Source: an uncultured Bizionia sp. (GTDB lineage Bacteria > Bacteroidota > Bacteroidia > Flavobacteriales > Flavobacteriaceae). From it: a DNA stretch of 64,000 bases. The stretch covers positions 1 to 64,000 of the forward strand of contig CANMCF010000010.1 in assembly GCA_947496215.1 (NCBI GenBank). Reading direction: 5' to 3'. The position numbers were made by a program, and so were the translations under genes. Below the pieces are notes generated by a model that worked only from the letters and a program-made list of their open reading frames with translations, was not told the DNA's origin and made no database searches. Position 1 is the first letter of the stretch. Each line of letters starts with the position of its first letter. Shown one piece after another: positions 33,580 to 42,478 of this stretch.

Positions 33580-35334
33580 CTATCTTATGATTATTCTTGT
33601 TGTTTCCAATCCAATTTCAGTTTGAATTTGTACAGTGTACAATCCAGAGTTCAAATGAGATAGATTCAACTTCGCCTTATCTACTGTAACAGTGTTGGAT
33701 ATGGCATATATTTCAATTCCATTGCCATTGAAGACTTTGAAGGAGGCTTGTCTAGTAGGCTCATCGAAGTCAAAATTGAAGATGCCATCCGAACTTGGAT
33801 TGGGATTCACCCTGATGTTTTTCGCTGTTGAGGATCTATCGCTGTTATAAGGAGCTTCTATGACATTTATGACATAATCCTCCGTTTCTCCAAACCAAGC
33901 ATCTCCACAAGGAGATAATTCTTCTCCATATACCGTTCTTACACGAAGTATGGTTTCTCCTAATTTTGCATCTTCGGGTACGACTAAAAAGGATAGCCAA
34001 TCCCCATCTGAGGAAGATGGCTTTGCCAAATTGTGTCTTTCTTCCGGGTCAGAGAATGTGTTATCTTGATTCCAATCCACCCAAACTCCCAATTTTGTGT
34101 TTTCCCATACGGCATTTGTTCTCACACGGATGATGGATGCTTCATTGGGATATTCGATAGAACCTCTTTCCACGGTATTTCCTGAAATGTCGTAAAGTTC
34201 ATACCCATCATCGTATGTAGATGAGTTCGGTTGTGCAAACTCGACACGAGTAATATATTGACCTATTGGTCTTTCATTGTGACTGGTACATGGATCGAGA
34301 TTGACCGTTATGTAGTCTTCTCTTGTTTTTGAATCGTAACCGGTCGAATTGCTTACCGTCAATTTTACCGAGTAACTGCCAGATTGAGAATAGGTGACTT
34401 GAGGTATCTGCTCCGTACTAGTTGCTGGAGTAGCACCTTCAAACTCCCAAAACCAAGACGTAGGTTCGTTCTCAGAGAGATCGTCGAACCTCACATATTC
34501 ATCTGCTCTGCTAACACTGGTTAAGACAGTTGAAAAATTGCAAAGGGGAGCGTATGTAGGTGTTGGAATTTGAACATTCATGTAATTGTCCATATAGGTT
34601 ACGTCTTCTCCGAATTCGTTGTTAACGGTAAGTTTAACAGAATAACTGCCAGAATGGATGTAACGAACCAATGGATGTTGAGATGTGCTTACAGACGGTA
34701 TTCCTCCTTCGAATTCCCAATACCATCCAGTAGGGTTATTAGTGGATTGGTCTACATATTCGACCAAGTCCTTGTCATCGTTTATATATTGTGATGATGA
34801 ACCAAAATTGGCGGAAGGTCTATCCGGTCCTGAGACAACTATCATGTAATCTTCTATTTCCCCAGTTTTATAGGTGTCTATTTCACAAGGACCTAGTGGC
34901 GTGTCATAGTTGTACCTTATTCGCATTCTGGTAGCTCCGAAATTAGCATCTTCTGGGACAGTAATTCGACCAGAAATTGGCCCTCTTCCAGTATTGTACA
35001 ATACTCTTTCCGATGCTTCAAAATCCATGTTTCCATTCCAATCTATCCATGCCTGTATGGTTAAATAAGGCCAATGTGTCCACTTAGTTTCAACTTCCAA
35101 GTCATATTCTGCTCCTTTGTCCAAATAGGCTTTTTTATCCAAGAATTCCGAATAGCCGTCAAGTCCCAATCCTGAGGCATTGTGTATCCCTGCAAAGTCG
35201 ACATTTACTATGTAGTTGTTGCCTTGAGGTGCGTAAACATTGCAATATTCCAATTGGCTTCCATTGGTTTGTGATATTACGTACTGCAATGTAGAAATAA
35301 ATATTAGCGTTAGTAATTTTGTAATTGTTTTCAT
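33580..35334 (-). CDS. T9SS-exported PKD/GEVED surface protein
   Basis: The 584 residues have a signal peptide (to about VISQ, 22). The domain order is a GEVED domain (about 30-170, ending TGEIEDYMIVV), two PKD domains (about 175-255 and 265-345, each with the WYWEFEG / WFWEFEG turn and SGSYSVKLTV), a second GEVED domain (about 350-490, ending FGETEDYVINV), and a type A T9SS sorting domain (about 505-584, NPNPSSDGIFNF ... GLYTVQI). It has no catalytic domain, so it is more likely adhesive or structural than an enzyme. A terminator follows. Confidence 0.9.
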   Translation of the reverse strand: MKTITKLLTLIFISTLQYVISQTNGSQLEYCNVYAPQGNNYIVNVDFAGIHNASGLGLDGYSEFLDKKAYLDKGAEYDLEVETKWTHWPYLTIQAWIDWNGNMDFEASERVLYNTGRGPISGRITVPEDANFGATRMRIRYNYDTPLGPCEIDTYKTGEIEDYMIVVSGPDRPSANFGSSSQYINDDKDLVEYVDQSTNNPTGWYWEFEGGIPSVSTSQHPLVRYIHSGSYSVKLTVNNEFGEDVTYMDNYMNVQIPTPTYAPLCNFSTVLTSVSRADEYVRFDDLSENEPTSWFWEFEGATPATSTEQIPQVTYSQSGSYSVKLTVSNSTGYDSKTREDYITVNLDPCTSHNERPIGQYITRVEFAQPNSSTYDDGYELYDISGNTVERGSIEYPNEASIIRVRTNAVWENTKLGVWVDWNQDNTFSDPEERHNLAKPSSSDGDWLSFLVVPEDAKLGETILRVRTVYGEELSPCGDAWFGETEDYVINVIEAPYNSDRSSTAKNIRVNPNPSSDGIFNFDFDEPTRQASFKVFNGNGIEIYAISNTVTVDKAKLNLSHLNSGLYTVQIQTEIGLETTRIIIR

Positions 35335-35992
35335 TGATTTTTTGAAATTTGATTATAGTTTTATTATTATGTTTTTGATATTTTTTAATCTATTTAATCC
35401 ATAGGATTAGTATGTTATTTGACATAAGCAAATAACATCCACACCTTGAATTTCTAAGTTTATGTAATTGTGGAATTTATGTATGAACTAGTAGGGACCT
35501 GGTATTGTCTGAAAATGAATAAGTACTGTCTTCCTTATTTTTTCAATGATCTCAAAGAGTAGATTTAGGTTATTTCTATGCTTCCTTTGGCTAAGTTGTC
35601 TTGTCTTTGATAACTGCCTCTAATTCCAATTTGTTTTATAAGGTGATAATTAATTTCGATGCTTTCAATGTTAGAAAAATAACGACTTCTAGTTAGTTGT
35701 ATGATTTCAATAGCAAAAGTAAATTAAATGGGTAAATTAATCATTGCCTCAATGTTAATAAAAAGAGGTTTTTTTTGAAAGATTAAAAGATAGTTGCTTT
35801 ACCGATCGAATGATTAATGAATTGATTGAAACAGTTAGAGTTTTGAAAAAATGAAAATTTGGAAAACTTGATTGAATCCGAGTTTGTATAATTGATTTTT
35901 TTGAATGAAATTGGATTGTGATCGAAACATAAAAAAACACCATTTCATTGTAATGAAATGGTGTTTAAGTTGTAACTGATCTGTTTTTAAGA
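35335..35992. other. Intergenic gap of about 660 bases
   Basis: AT-rich, with no supported gene. A 62-codon minus-strand frame at 35755-35943 runs into the pyk terminator and has no protein-like pattern. The only clear element is that terminator at the right end. Confidence 0.6.
35935..35966 (-). terminator. Rho-independent terminator of the acpP-pyk operon
   Basis: AAACACCATTTCAT and ATGAAATGGTGTTT form a perfect 14-bp stem with a 4-base loop, followed on the minus strand by a T run. It lies 27 bases past the pyk stop. Confidence 0.93.
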
Positions 35993-37420
35993 TTATATTT
36001 CCGTAACTCTCAGCGTATTTACCATTCCCTTTTCTTGTATTGGCATTGCAGCCAAACTAACTAGCATATCTCCTTTTTCGAGATAGCCTTTGTCTTGAGC
36101 TATCTTGTTTACGTCTTCAATGGTTTCATCCGTACTCACGAACTTATCGTAAAAGAATGCCTTAACACCCCAAAGCAAGTTCAATTGTGTCAATATGCGT
36201 TGGTTTGAGGTAAATACCAGAATATGCGACTTAGGTCTCCAAGCTGAAATTTGAAAAGCAGTATAACCACTATTTGTTAGTGTTGAAATACCTTTGGCGT
36301 CTATTTCGTTTGCCATATGGGCAGCATGATAGCAAATGGATTTTGTAATGTAGCGTTTGGTACGAATGTGTGGTGGGGACTGAGGAACTTGAATTAGTTC
36401 TGAGTCTTCCACGCTACGAATGATACCAGCCATTTGCCTTATTACCTGTACTGGGTATTGGCCAACACTGGTTTCTCCCGACAGCATTACTGCATCTGCA
36501 CCATCCATGACGGAATTGGCCACGTCATTTACTTCTGCACGTGTAGGAGTCAAGCTGTTTATCATGGTTTCCATCATCTGCGTGGCTATGATTACTGGTA
36601 TTCTGGCACGTTTTGCGCGTAATACCAATTGTTTTTGTACCAAAGGGACTTCCTCTGCAGGAATCTCCACACCCAAATCACCACGGGCCACCATCAGACC
36701 ATCGCAATAGGCAACGATCTTGTCAATGTTTTCAACACCTTCCGGTTTTTCGATTTTTGCTATGATTGGGATCTTATGTTCACTATGTTCTTTTATGAGT
36801 TCCTGAAGTTCCATCAAATCTTCTGCATGACGTACGAAGGACAATGCAATCCAATCGACTTGTAACTCGCAAGCGAACTTGGCATCATCAATGTCTTTGG
36901 GAGTCAAAGCAGGTTGTGATATGTTGGTGTTTGGCAAGTTCACCCCTTTTTTTGATTTTAATGGGCCACCTTGAATCACCTTGGCTTTTACTTCTGTCTT
37001 TTTATCCGTTGAGACGACTTCGAAAATGAGTTTTCCATCATCCAAGAGAATGCGTTCTCCAGGTTTTGCATCCTGAGGGAAATTGTCATAAGTCATATAG
37101 ACACGATTCTTCGTTCCCTCAAAACGTTTTCCTGTAGCAAAGATAATTTCATCTCCAGGGTTTACAATGACTTCTCCTTTCATCACGCCTACACGCAATT
37201 TTGGGCCTTGTAAATCGCCTAAGATAGATGCATTGTATCCATATTCTTCATTGAGTTCGCGAATCATTTGTACACGCTCCTTGACATCTTCGTATTCGGC
37301 GTGTGAAAAATTGATTCTAAACACGTTGGCACCTTCATCCAACATTGCCTTTAAGACCTTCTTCGTACTAGTAGCCGGTCCTAAAGTTGCTACTATCTTG
37401 GTTTTCTTTCTTTTTAACAT
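35993..37420 (-). CDS. pyk: Pyruvate kinase
   Basis: The 475-residue glycolytic enzyme transfers phosphate from phosphoenolpyruvate to ADP. Landmarks are TKIVATLGPATS, VFRINFSHAEYED, the catalytic signature IIAKIEKPEGVENID with its Lys, GLMVARGDLGVEIP and ATQMMETMI. An allosteric C-terminal domain with TNSGYTAFQISAWRP is present. The start overlaps the stop of the IPExxxVDY gene by one base (TAATG), so translation is coupled. It is the last gene of the acpP-fabF-rnc operon, and a strong terminator follows. Confidence 0.97.
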   Translation of the reverse strand: MLKRKKTKIVATLGPATSTKKVLKAMLDEGANVFRINFSHAEYEDVKERVQMIRELNEEYGYNASILGDLQGPKLRVGVMKGEVIVNPGDEIIFATGKRFEGTKNRVYMTYDNFPQDAKPGERILLDDGKLIFEVVSTDKKTEVKAKVIQGGPLKSKKGVNLPNTNISQPALTPKDIDDAKFACELQVDWIALSFVRHAEDLMELQELIKEHSEHKIPIIAKIEKPEGVENIDKIVAYCDGLMVARGDLGVEIPAEEVPLVQKQLVLRAKRARIPVIIATQMMETMINSLTPTRAEVNDVANSVMDGADAVMLSGETSVGQYPVQVIRQMAGIIRSVEDSELIQVPQSPPHIRTKRYITKSICYHAAHMANEIDAKGISTLTNSGYTAFQISAWRPKSHILVFTSNQRILTQLNLLWGVKAFFYDKFVSTDETIEDVNKIAQDKGYLEKGDMLVSLAAMPIQEKGMVNTLRVTEI

Positions 37421-37908
37421 TAGTTAAATATTAAATTGTCTTTTGATTTAAGTAATTCTGTATCTATTGCATATGCAGTAACTACTTGTGGTATGTTCAA
37501 GATTTTACTTAAAATGAGTTTTTTCTTATTTTCGTTCAACTCGCTTTCTATCTTTAGTAAATAATTCACCTTTTTGTACTCGGGAACCAAATGATATGCT
37601 TTCGTGTTGGTTTGTTCAGAATCAAACAATGAATTTGTGGTAGTTATGTCCTGGCTACTCTTCACCTTGCAACTATTGGATACTAAATTCCAAGTTATCA
37701 ATTGGATTTGATCCTCCCATTCGAAAATTGAATAGGTAGTTTGTAGACTGTAATTGTCAATATCTTTTGGTTTTCTATTCAGATTTATCTCTAACGACTT
37801 GTTTATAAGGTAGGCTAGTCTATAATCTTCAATAGTACAATGTATGCCAATTAAAGTAAATGCTTCGGTTTCAAAAAAATCATCTAAAATGAGTTTACGA
37901 ATGGCCAT
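37420..37908 (-). CDS. IPExxxVDY family protein
   Basis: The 162-residue protein belongs to a Bacteroidota family found between rnc and pyk, named for a motif in its second half (here LVPEYKKVNYLLKIE, a variant of IPExxxVDYLLK). It is soluble and mixed alpha/beta, with a hydrophobic helix near the end (NIPQVVTAYAI). No function is known. The family call rests on the motif and the gene order together. Confidence 0.85.
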   Translation of the reverse strand: MAIRKLILDDFFETEAFTLIGIHCTIEDYRLAYLINKSLEINLNRKPKDIDNYSLQTTYSIFEWEDQIQLITWNLVSNSCKVKSSQDITTTNSLFDSEQTNTKAYHLVPEYKKVNYLLKIESELNENKKKLILSKILNIPQVVTAYAIDTELLKSKDNLIFN

Positions 37909-38034
37909 TTGTTACTAAAATTAATTGTAAATATAGTATTTAAAAGCCTTACTAATACACTATTTCCAGTGAAATAGTTACGAAAACGTTATAGTATAGT
38001 TAGGTTTTTTCAAGAACTACAATAACAAAAGGTA

Positions 38035-38781
38035 CTAGAGTAGAAATGTTTTGGTAATTTGATTTTGAAATACGAAGAAAGCGCGTTTAGAGGCTTTTTC
38101 TTCAGCTTTCTTTTTTGAGGTTGCTCTAGCTTTGGCTACGATTTTTTCATTTATGGAAAGTTTGACGGAAAAATGCCTTGTGTCGTCATTGCCAGTATCC
38201 TCATAGACATTGTAATCGAATGTCTTCTTCTCTTTTTGACACCATTCTATGAGTAGGCTTTTATAGCTAATGACCTTGCCTTCCAGTTTCTCGATGTCCA
38301 CAAAAGGAGTGATGACACGTTTATAGATGAATTTTTCGCAGTATTTGTAGTCCCTATCCAAATAAATGGCTCCAACCAAGGCTTCGAACAAGTTGCCATG
38401 TATGTTGTCGCCAAATTGCCCTTTTGGGATTTTGCTTTGAACGAGATCTATGAGACCCAATCCTTTCCCCAGTTCATTCAAATGCTCTCTACTTACTATC
38501 TTGGAGCGCATCTTGGTAAGATAACCTTCGTCACCACTAGGAACTTCCTTGTACAAATGATGAGCAATTACGGAGCTCAGCATGGCATCTCCCAAAAATT
38601 CCAAACGTTCATAATTCACAGTATGTCCTTTACTGTTCTTTATGTTCATGGATCGATGTGTAAATGCCGTTTGGTAGTGCTTTAGATTTCTTGGTTTGAA
38701 CCCTAGAATTTTAAAAATAAACATAAAAAAGTCCCCGTTTTCCTTAGAACGAGAACTGAATATGTTTCGAATGTTTTTCAT
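38035..38781 (-). CDS. rnc: Ribonuclease III
   Basis: The 248-residue enzyme cuts double-stranded RNA in rRNA and mRNA processing. The catalytic domain has the signature NYERLEFLGDAMLSSVIAHH and the later GNLFEALVGAIYLD with the second metal-binding Glu. The double-stranded-RNA-binding domain follows (about 170-240: SYKSLLIEWCQKEKKTFDYN, ARATSKKKAEEKASKRAF). An N-terminal lead of about 25 residues precedes the fold. It lies 7 bases after fabF in the same operon. Confidence 0.96.
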   Translation of the reverse strand: MKNIRNIFSSRSKENGDFFMFIFKILGFKPRNLKHYQTAFTHRSMNIKNSKGHTVNYERLEFLGDAMLSSVIAHHLYKEVPSGDEGYLTKMRSKIVSREHLNELGKGLGLIDLVQSKIPKGQFGDNIHGNLFEALVGAIYLDRDYKYCEKFIYKRVITPFVDIEKLEGKVISYKSLLIEWCQKEKKTFDYNVYEDTGNDDTRHFSVKLSINEKIVAKARATSKKKAEEKASKRAFFVFQNQITKTFLL

Positions 38782-38788
38782 TCGAAGC

Positions 38789-40039
38789 TTAATCTAGTTT
38801 TTTGAATAATACGCAAGCATTGTGACCACCAAAACCAAAGGTATTGCTCATAGCGACTTTAACGTCTCTCTTTTGAGCTTTGTTCAGTGTTAAATTTAAT
38901 TCAGAATCTATTTTGTCATCAACGGTCGTATGGTTGATCGTTGGAGGTACGATACCATGCTCCATTGTCAATATGGATGCTATGGATTCTATGGCTCCAG
39001 CAGCTCCTAACAAATGACCAGTCATAGACTTTGTCGAATTGATGCTTATGCTTTTGGCATGGCTACCAAAGACTTCGGATATGGCCTTTAATTCGGCAAC
39101 ATCCCCTAAAGGTGTAGAAGTACCGTGCGTATTTATATGGTCTACGTCTTCTGGTTTCAATCCTGCATTGTCCAAGCAGTTTTGCATAACGGCTATGACA
39201 CCTATGCCTTCTGGATGTGGTGCCGTCATATGGTGAGCATCCGAAGATAGGCCTCCACCTACGACTTCAGCATATATCTTTGCTCCCCTTGCCTTTGCAT
39301 GTTCGTATTCTTCCAAAATAATTGCACCAGCGCCTTCTCCCAAGACAAAACCATCTCTGGTTGCATCAAATGGTCTAGAAGCCGTTTCAGGGCTTTCATT
39401 TCTGGTTGATAATGCATGCATAGCGTTAAAACCTCCCATACCTGCTATGGTTACGGCAGCTTCGCTTCCTCCAGTGACTATGACGTCACAATGTCCCAAA
39501 CGTATATAATTGAGGGCATCTATCATAGCATTCGCAGAAGAGGCACAAGCAGATACCGTAGTATAGTTAGGTCCCATAAATCCATTTTTGATAGATATAT
39601 TTCCTGGTGCAATATCTGCAATCATTTTTGGGATGAAGAATGGATTGAATTTTGGAGTGCCATCTCCATCTGCAAAGTTCAATACTTCGTTTTGGAAGGT
39701 TTCCAAACCACCTATTCCTGCTCCCCAAATAACGCCAACGCGAAGTTTGTTGACTGTATCTAAATCTAGTTTAGAGTCCGCAATGGCCTCATCGGATGCG
39801 ACCATTGCGTACTGTGTAAACCTGTCCATTTTACGTGCGTCTTTCCTATTGAAGAAATCGGTCACGTTAAAGTTTTTTAACTCACAAGCGAATTTTGTCT
39901 TGAACTTTTCAGTATCAAAATATGTTATGGGCGCGGCGCCACTTTTTCCATTGATTAGTGCATCCCAATATTCATCTTTGGTGTTTCCAATTGGTGTAAG
40001 TGCCCCTAGTCCTGTAACTACAACTCGCTTAAGTTCCAT
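38789..40039 (-). CDS. fabF: 3-oxoacyl-ACP synthase II
   Basis: The 416-residue condensing enzyme extends acyl-ACP with malonyl-ACP in fatty-acid synthesis. Catalytic residues are C165 in TVSACASSAN, the first His in NTHGTSTPLGD and the second in TGHLLGAAG. The GGSEAAVTIAG and SNTFGFGGHNACV segments are standard. The length is usual. It follows acpP by 12 bases, and the two make substrate carrier and enzyme from one message. Confidence 0.97.
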   Translation of the reverse strand: MELKRVVVTGLGALTPIGNTKDEYWDALINGKSGAAPITYFDTEKFKTKFACELKNFNVTDFFNRKDARKMDRFTQYAMVASDEAIADSKLDLDTVNKLRVGVIWGAGIGGLETFQNEVLNFADGDGTPKFNPFFIPKMIADIAPGNISIKNGFMGPNYTTVSACASSANAMIDALNYIRLGHCDVIVTGGSEAAVTIAGMGGFNAMHALSTRNESPETASRPFDATRDGFVLGEGAGAIILEEYEHAKARGAKIYAEVVGGGLSSDAHHMTAPHPEGIGVIAVMQNCLDNAGLKPEDVDHINTHGTSTPLGDVAELKAISEVFGSHAKSISINSTKSMTGHLLGAAGAIESIASILTMEHGIVPPTINHTTVDDKIDSELNLTLNKAQKRDVKVAMSNTFGFGGHNACVLFKKLD

Positions 40040-40051
40040 AAATTTTCGTGC

Positions 40052-40285
40052 TTATTTTGCAGCTTCGATATAAGATACTGCTTGACCTACTGTTGCAATG
40101 TTTTCTGCTTGGTCATCTGGAATCTGGATATCAAATTCCTTTTCAAATTCCATGATTAACTCAACAGTATCTAACGAATCTGCTCCTAGATCGTTAGTGA
40201 AGCTAGCTTCTGTTACAACTTCGTTTTCATCAACTCCTAATTTGTCTACGATTATCGCTTTTACTCTTGATGCAATGTCTGACAT
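40052..40285 (-). CDS. acpP: Acyl carrier protein
   Basis: The 77-residue acidic four-helix carrier has the phosphopantetheine attachment Ser at residue 37 in [16 protein letters not shown]. It carries growing acyl chains to FabF and the other Fab enzymes. It is the first gene of the operon that continues with fabF, rnc and pyk, and a promoter match lies directly upstream. Confidence 0.98.
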   Translation of the reverse strand: MSDIASRVKAIIVDKLGVDENEVVTEASFTNDLGADSLDTVELIMEFEKEFDIQIPDDQAENIATVGQAVSYIEAAK

Positions 40286-40315
40286 AATTTTAATTTTTTA
40301 GTTTTAATTAAGACG

Positions 40316-40344
40316 CAAAAATAAAAAACTTTATTTTAAAACAA
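40316..40344 (-). promoter_or_regulatory. Promoter of the acpP-fabF-rnc-pyk operon
   Basis: On the minus strand TTG (40342-40344), 18 bases, TATTTTTG (40316-40323): a full match to TTG-N17-20-TAnnTTTG of the Bacteroidota housekeeping sigma factor, about 30 bases before the acpP ATG. Confidence 0.75.
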
Positions 40345-40468
40345 CCTTTTACTGAAAAAATGTGTTTCTAATTTAATAAATAAAGTTTAAGTAATTGGCT
40401 TTTACCCCTTATTTGTTAATAATTATTCTTTTTTTTGTTCGAAGAATTTTAACATTATAATCTGTAAA

Positions 40469-41032
40469 ATGAAACGTATTGTAATTTTTGCTTCCGGGGG
40501 GGGAACTAATGCTGAAAATTTAATTAGGTTTTTTCACAACAGAGATAATGCTTCTGTCATTCAAGTTCTTACTAACAATCCTCGTGCCAAAGTGTTGGAT
40601 CGGTGTAAAAAACTGAAAGTTAGTGCATTATCGTTTAATAGGACAGCCTTTACTGGTACGGATGATGTACTTGGCATTTTAAAGATGGCGCAACCAGACT
40701 TGATCGTTCTTGCTGGGTTTTTATGGAAATTCCCAGAACATATCCTAAAGCATTTTCCAAACAAAGTGATTAATGTACACCCTGCATTGTTACCTAAATA
40801 TGGAGGGAAGGGAATGTATGGAATGCACGTTCATGAAACTGTCGTAAATAACAAGGAAAAGGAAACAGGTATAACAATTCATCACGTAAACGAACATTAT
40901 GATGAAGGTGCGGTTATCTTTCAAGCCAAATGCGAGGTCTTGTCTTCGGATTCTGCAGAGGATGTTGCAGCAAAAATTCATGAATTGGAAATGGAACATT
41001 TTCCTTTGGTGGTTGAAAGGTTGTTGAAATAA
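40469..41032 (+). CDS. purN: Phosphoribosylglycinamide formyltransferase
   Basis: The 187-residue enzyme moves a formyl group from 10-formyl-THF to GAR in purine synthesis. It has the N-terminal ASGGGTNAENLIRFF phosphate loop, the INVHPALLPKYGGKGMYG motif with the catalytic Asn and His, and HHVNEHYDEGAVIFQ with the catalytic Asp. It is transcribed away from acpP, as in many Flavobacteriia. Confidence 0.96.
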   Translation: MKRIVIFASGGGTNAENLIRFFHNRDNASVIQVLTNNPRAKVLDRCKKLKVSALSFNRTAFTGTDDVLGILKMAQPDLIVLAGFLWKFPEHILKHFPNKVINVHPALLPKYGGKGMYGMHVHETVVNNKEKETGITIHHVNEHYDEGAVIFQAKCEVLSSDSAEDVAAKIHELEMEHFPLVVERLLK

Positions 41033-41084
41033 TTATAAAGGAGAAGTTGGTGACATGGACTTTCATATTTCTCCTCAATGAAAG

Positions 41085-41726
41085 ATGAGCAAGAAAAAGA
41101 AGAAATATTATACCGTTTGGAAAGGCCACAAGACAGGAGTTTTCGAGACTTGGAATGCCTGTAAGAAGCAAATCAAGGATTTTCAAGGAGCGCAATACAA
41201 ATCCTTTGATTCATTGGATGCAGCCAAAAAGGCATTGGAAGGAAATTATTTCGATTACATAGGAAAGAACAAGACTTTCAAAAGTGAATTGAACACTCTT
41301 CAATTGCAAAAGATAGGACAACCCAATTACAATTCCATTGCAGTGGATGCTGCTTCCAGTGGCAACCCTGGTATTATGGAATATAGAGGAGTCGATACCA
41401 AAAGCAAGAAGCAATTGTTCATTCAAGGCCCATTTGAGCAAGGTACCAACAACATAGGCGAGTTTTTGGCTTTGGTGCATGGATTGAGCTTTCTTAAAAA
41501 ACATGACAGTGATCGTATACTATACACGGATTCCAAGACGGCTATGAGTTGGGTACGTAAGAAAACGTGCAATTCCAAATTGGAGCGCAACACCAAGAAC
41601 AAGCCTGTTTTCGATTTGGTGGATCGCGCCGTGATTTGGCTTAAGAACAATGATTACAAGACTACCATCGTAAAATGGGAGACCAAGGCATGGGGAGAGA
41701 TTCCTGCAGATTTTGGCAGGAAATAA
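41085..41726 (+). CDS. Ribonuclease H1 with N-terminal hybrid-binding domain
   Basis: The 213 residues have a viroplasmin-like RNA/DNA hybrid-binding domain (about 5-48: KYYTVWKGHKTGVFETWNAC, FQGAQYKSFDSL). An RNase H domain follows (about 75-213) with catalytic acids in IAVDAASSGNPG, NNIGEFLALVHGL and ILYTDSKTAMSW. It removes RNA from RNA-DNA hybrids. It is 52 bases after purN on the same strand and ends 5 bases from the convergent LytTR gene. Confidence 0.92.
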   Translation: MSKKKKKYYTVWKGHKTGVFETWNACKKQIKDFQGAQYKSFDSLDAAKKALEGNYFDYIGKNKTFKSELNTLQLQKIGQPNYNSIAVDAASSGNPGIMEYRGVDTKSKKQLFIQGPFEQGTNNIGEFLALVHGLSFLKKHDSDRILYTDSKTAMSWVRKKTCNSKLERNTKNKPVFDLVDRAVIWLKNNDYKTTIVKWETKAWGEIPADFGRK

Positions 41727-41731
41727 GCCCT

Positions 41732-42478
41732 TTAATTGTCAATCCATTCTTTAAAGGCTTTCACACGATCTCGACTTACAATGACTTCGAATTCCGTATA
41801 AGATTGCAATATGAGTCTCAATCTGCTATTTGGGAGAGAAATAATGTCTTTTATGGCATTGATGTTAACAATGAATTTTCTGCTTGTTTGAAAGAATAAT
41901 GAGGGGTTCAATTCACCATCAAGCATTGTCAAAGACGAATCGACGATATAATTGAAGGTGTTTGTTCGTAAATAGGTCGCATTGTCAAGACTGAAGAAGC
42001 ACTCTATGCCATCAACAGAAACGAGTTTGATTCTTTTGCCAACCTTGACCGCAAATTTGTTTTTGAATACGGACAGCCTATGGTTTTCAATTGCTTTTTT
42101 TAAAATTGACAACTCTTTTTCATTCTTGTAAAACCTATTTGCTTTTTCGATTGCTTTTTGCAATTGTGTTTTTTGTATAGGTTTCAACAAATAAGAGATG
42201 CTATTGTAATCGAATGCCTTTATGCTATATTCGCTAAATGCCGTCGTGAAGACAATGGCGCTCTTCACATCCACGGCTTTGAAAATCTCAAAGCACAACC
42301 CATCAGACAATTGAATGTCCAGAAACAATATATCTGGATGTGGATGTGTCTTAAGCCATTTGATTGCAGATTTTACGGAAACGAGAGTTGTGACGATATC
42401 ATAATTGAAATCCGATAACATACGCTCAAGCCTTCTACTCGATGGTAATTCATCCTCTATGATTATGACAGTCATCAA
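41732..42478 (-). CDS. LytTR-type response regulator
   Basis: The 248 residues have a receiver domain with E8-D9-E10 and phospho-acceptor D54 in LFLDIQLSDG, then a LytTR DNA-binding domain (about 140-245: VKVGKRIKLVSVDGIECFFS, FFQTSRKFIVNINAIKDI). All receiver acids are present, unlike the other LytTR protein in this window. It overlaps the sensor kinase gene by four bases, so the two are a pair of the LytS/LytR (AgrA-like) kind. The target is unknown. Confidence 0.92.
   Translation of the reverse strand: MMTVIIIEDELPSSRRLERMLSDFNYDIVTTLVSVKSAIKWLKTHPHPDILFLDIQLSDGLCFEIFKAVDVKSAIVFTTAFSEYSIKAFDYNSISYLLKPIQKTQLQKAIEKANRFYKNEKELSILKKAIENHRLSVFKNKFAVKVGKRIKLVSVDGIECFFSLDNATYLRTNTFNYIVDSSLTMLDGELNPSLFFQTSRKFIVNINAIKDIISLPNSRLRLILQSYTEFEVIVSRDRVKAFKEWIDN

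Noticed and set aside
35755-35943. 62-codon minus-strand open frame in the gap before pyk
   Set aside because: It is low in complexity, runs into the pyk terminator and shows no protein-like pattern.
39416-40073. Long plus-strand open frames inside fabF
   Set aside because: They are antisense shadows of a highly conserved gene, without start signals or recognisable sequence.
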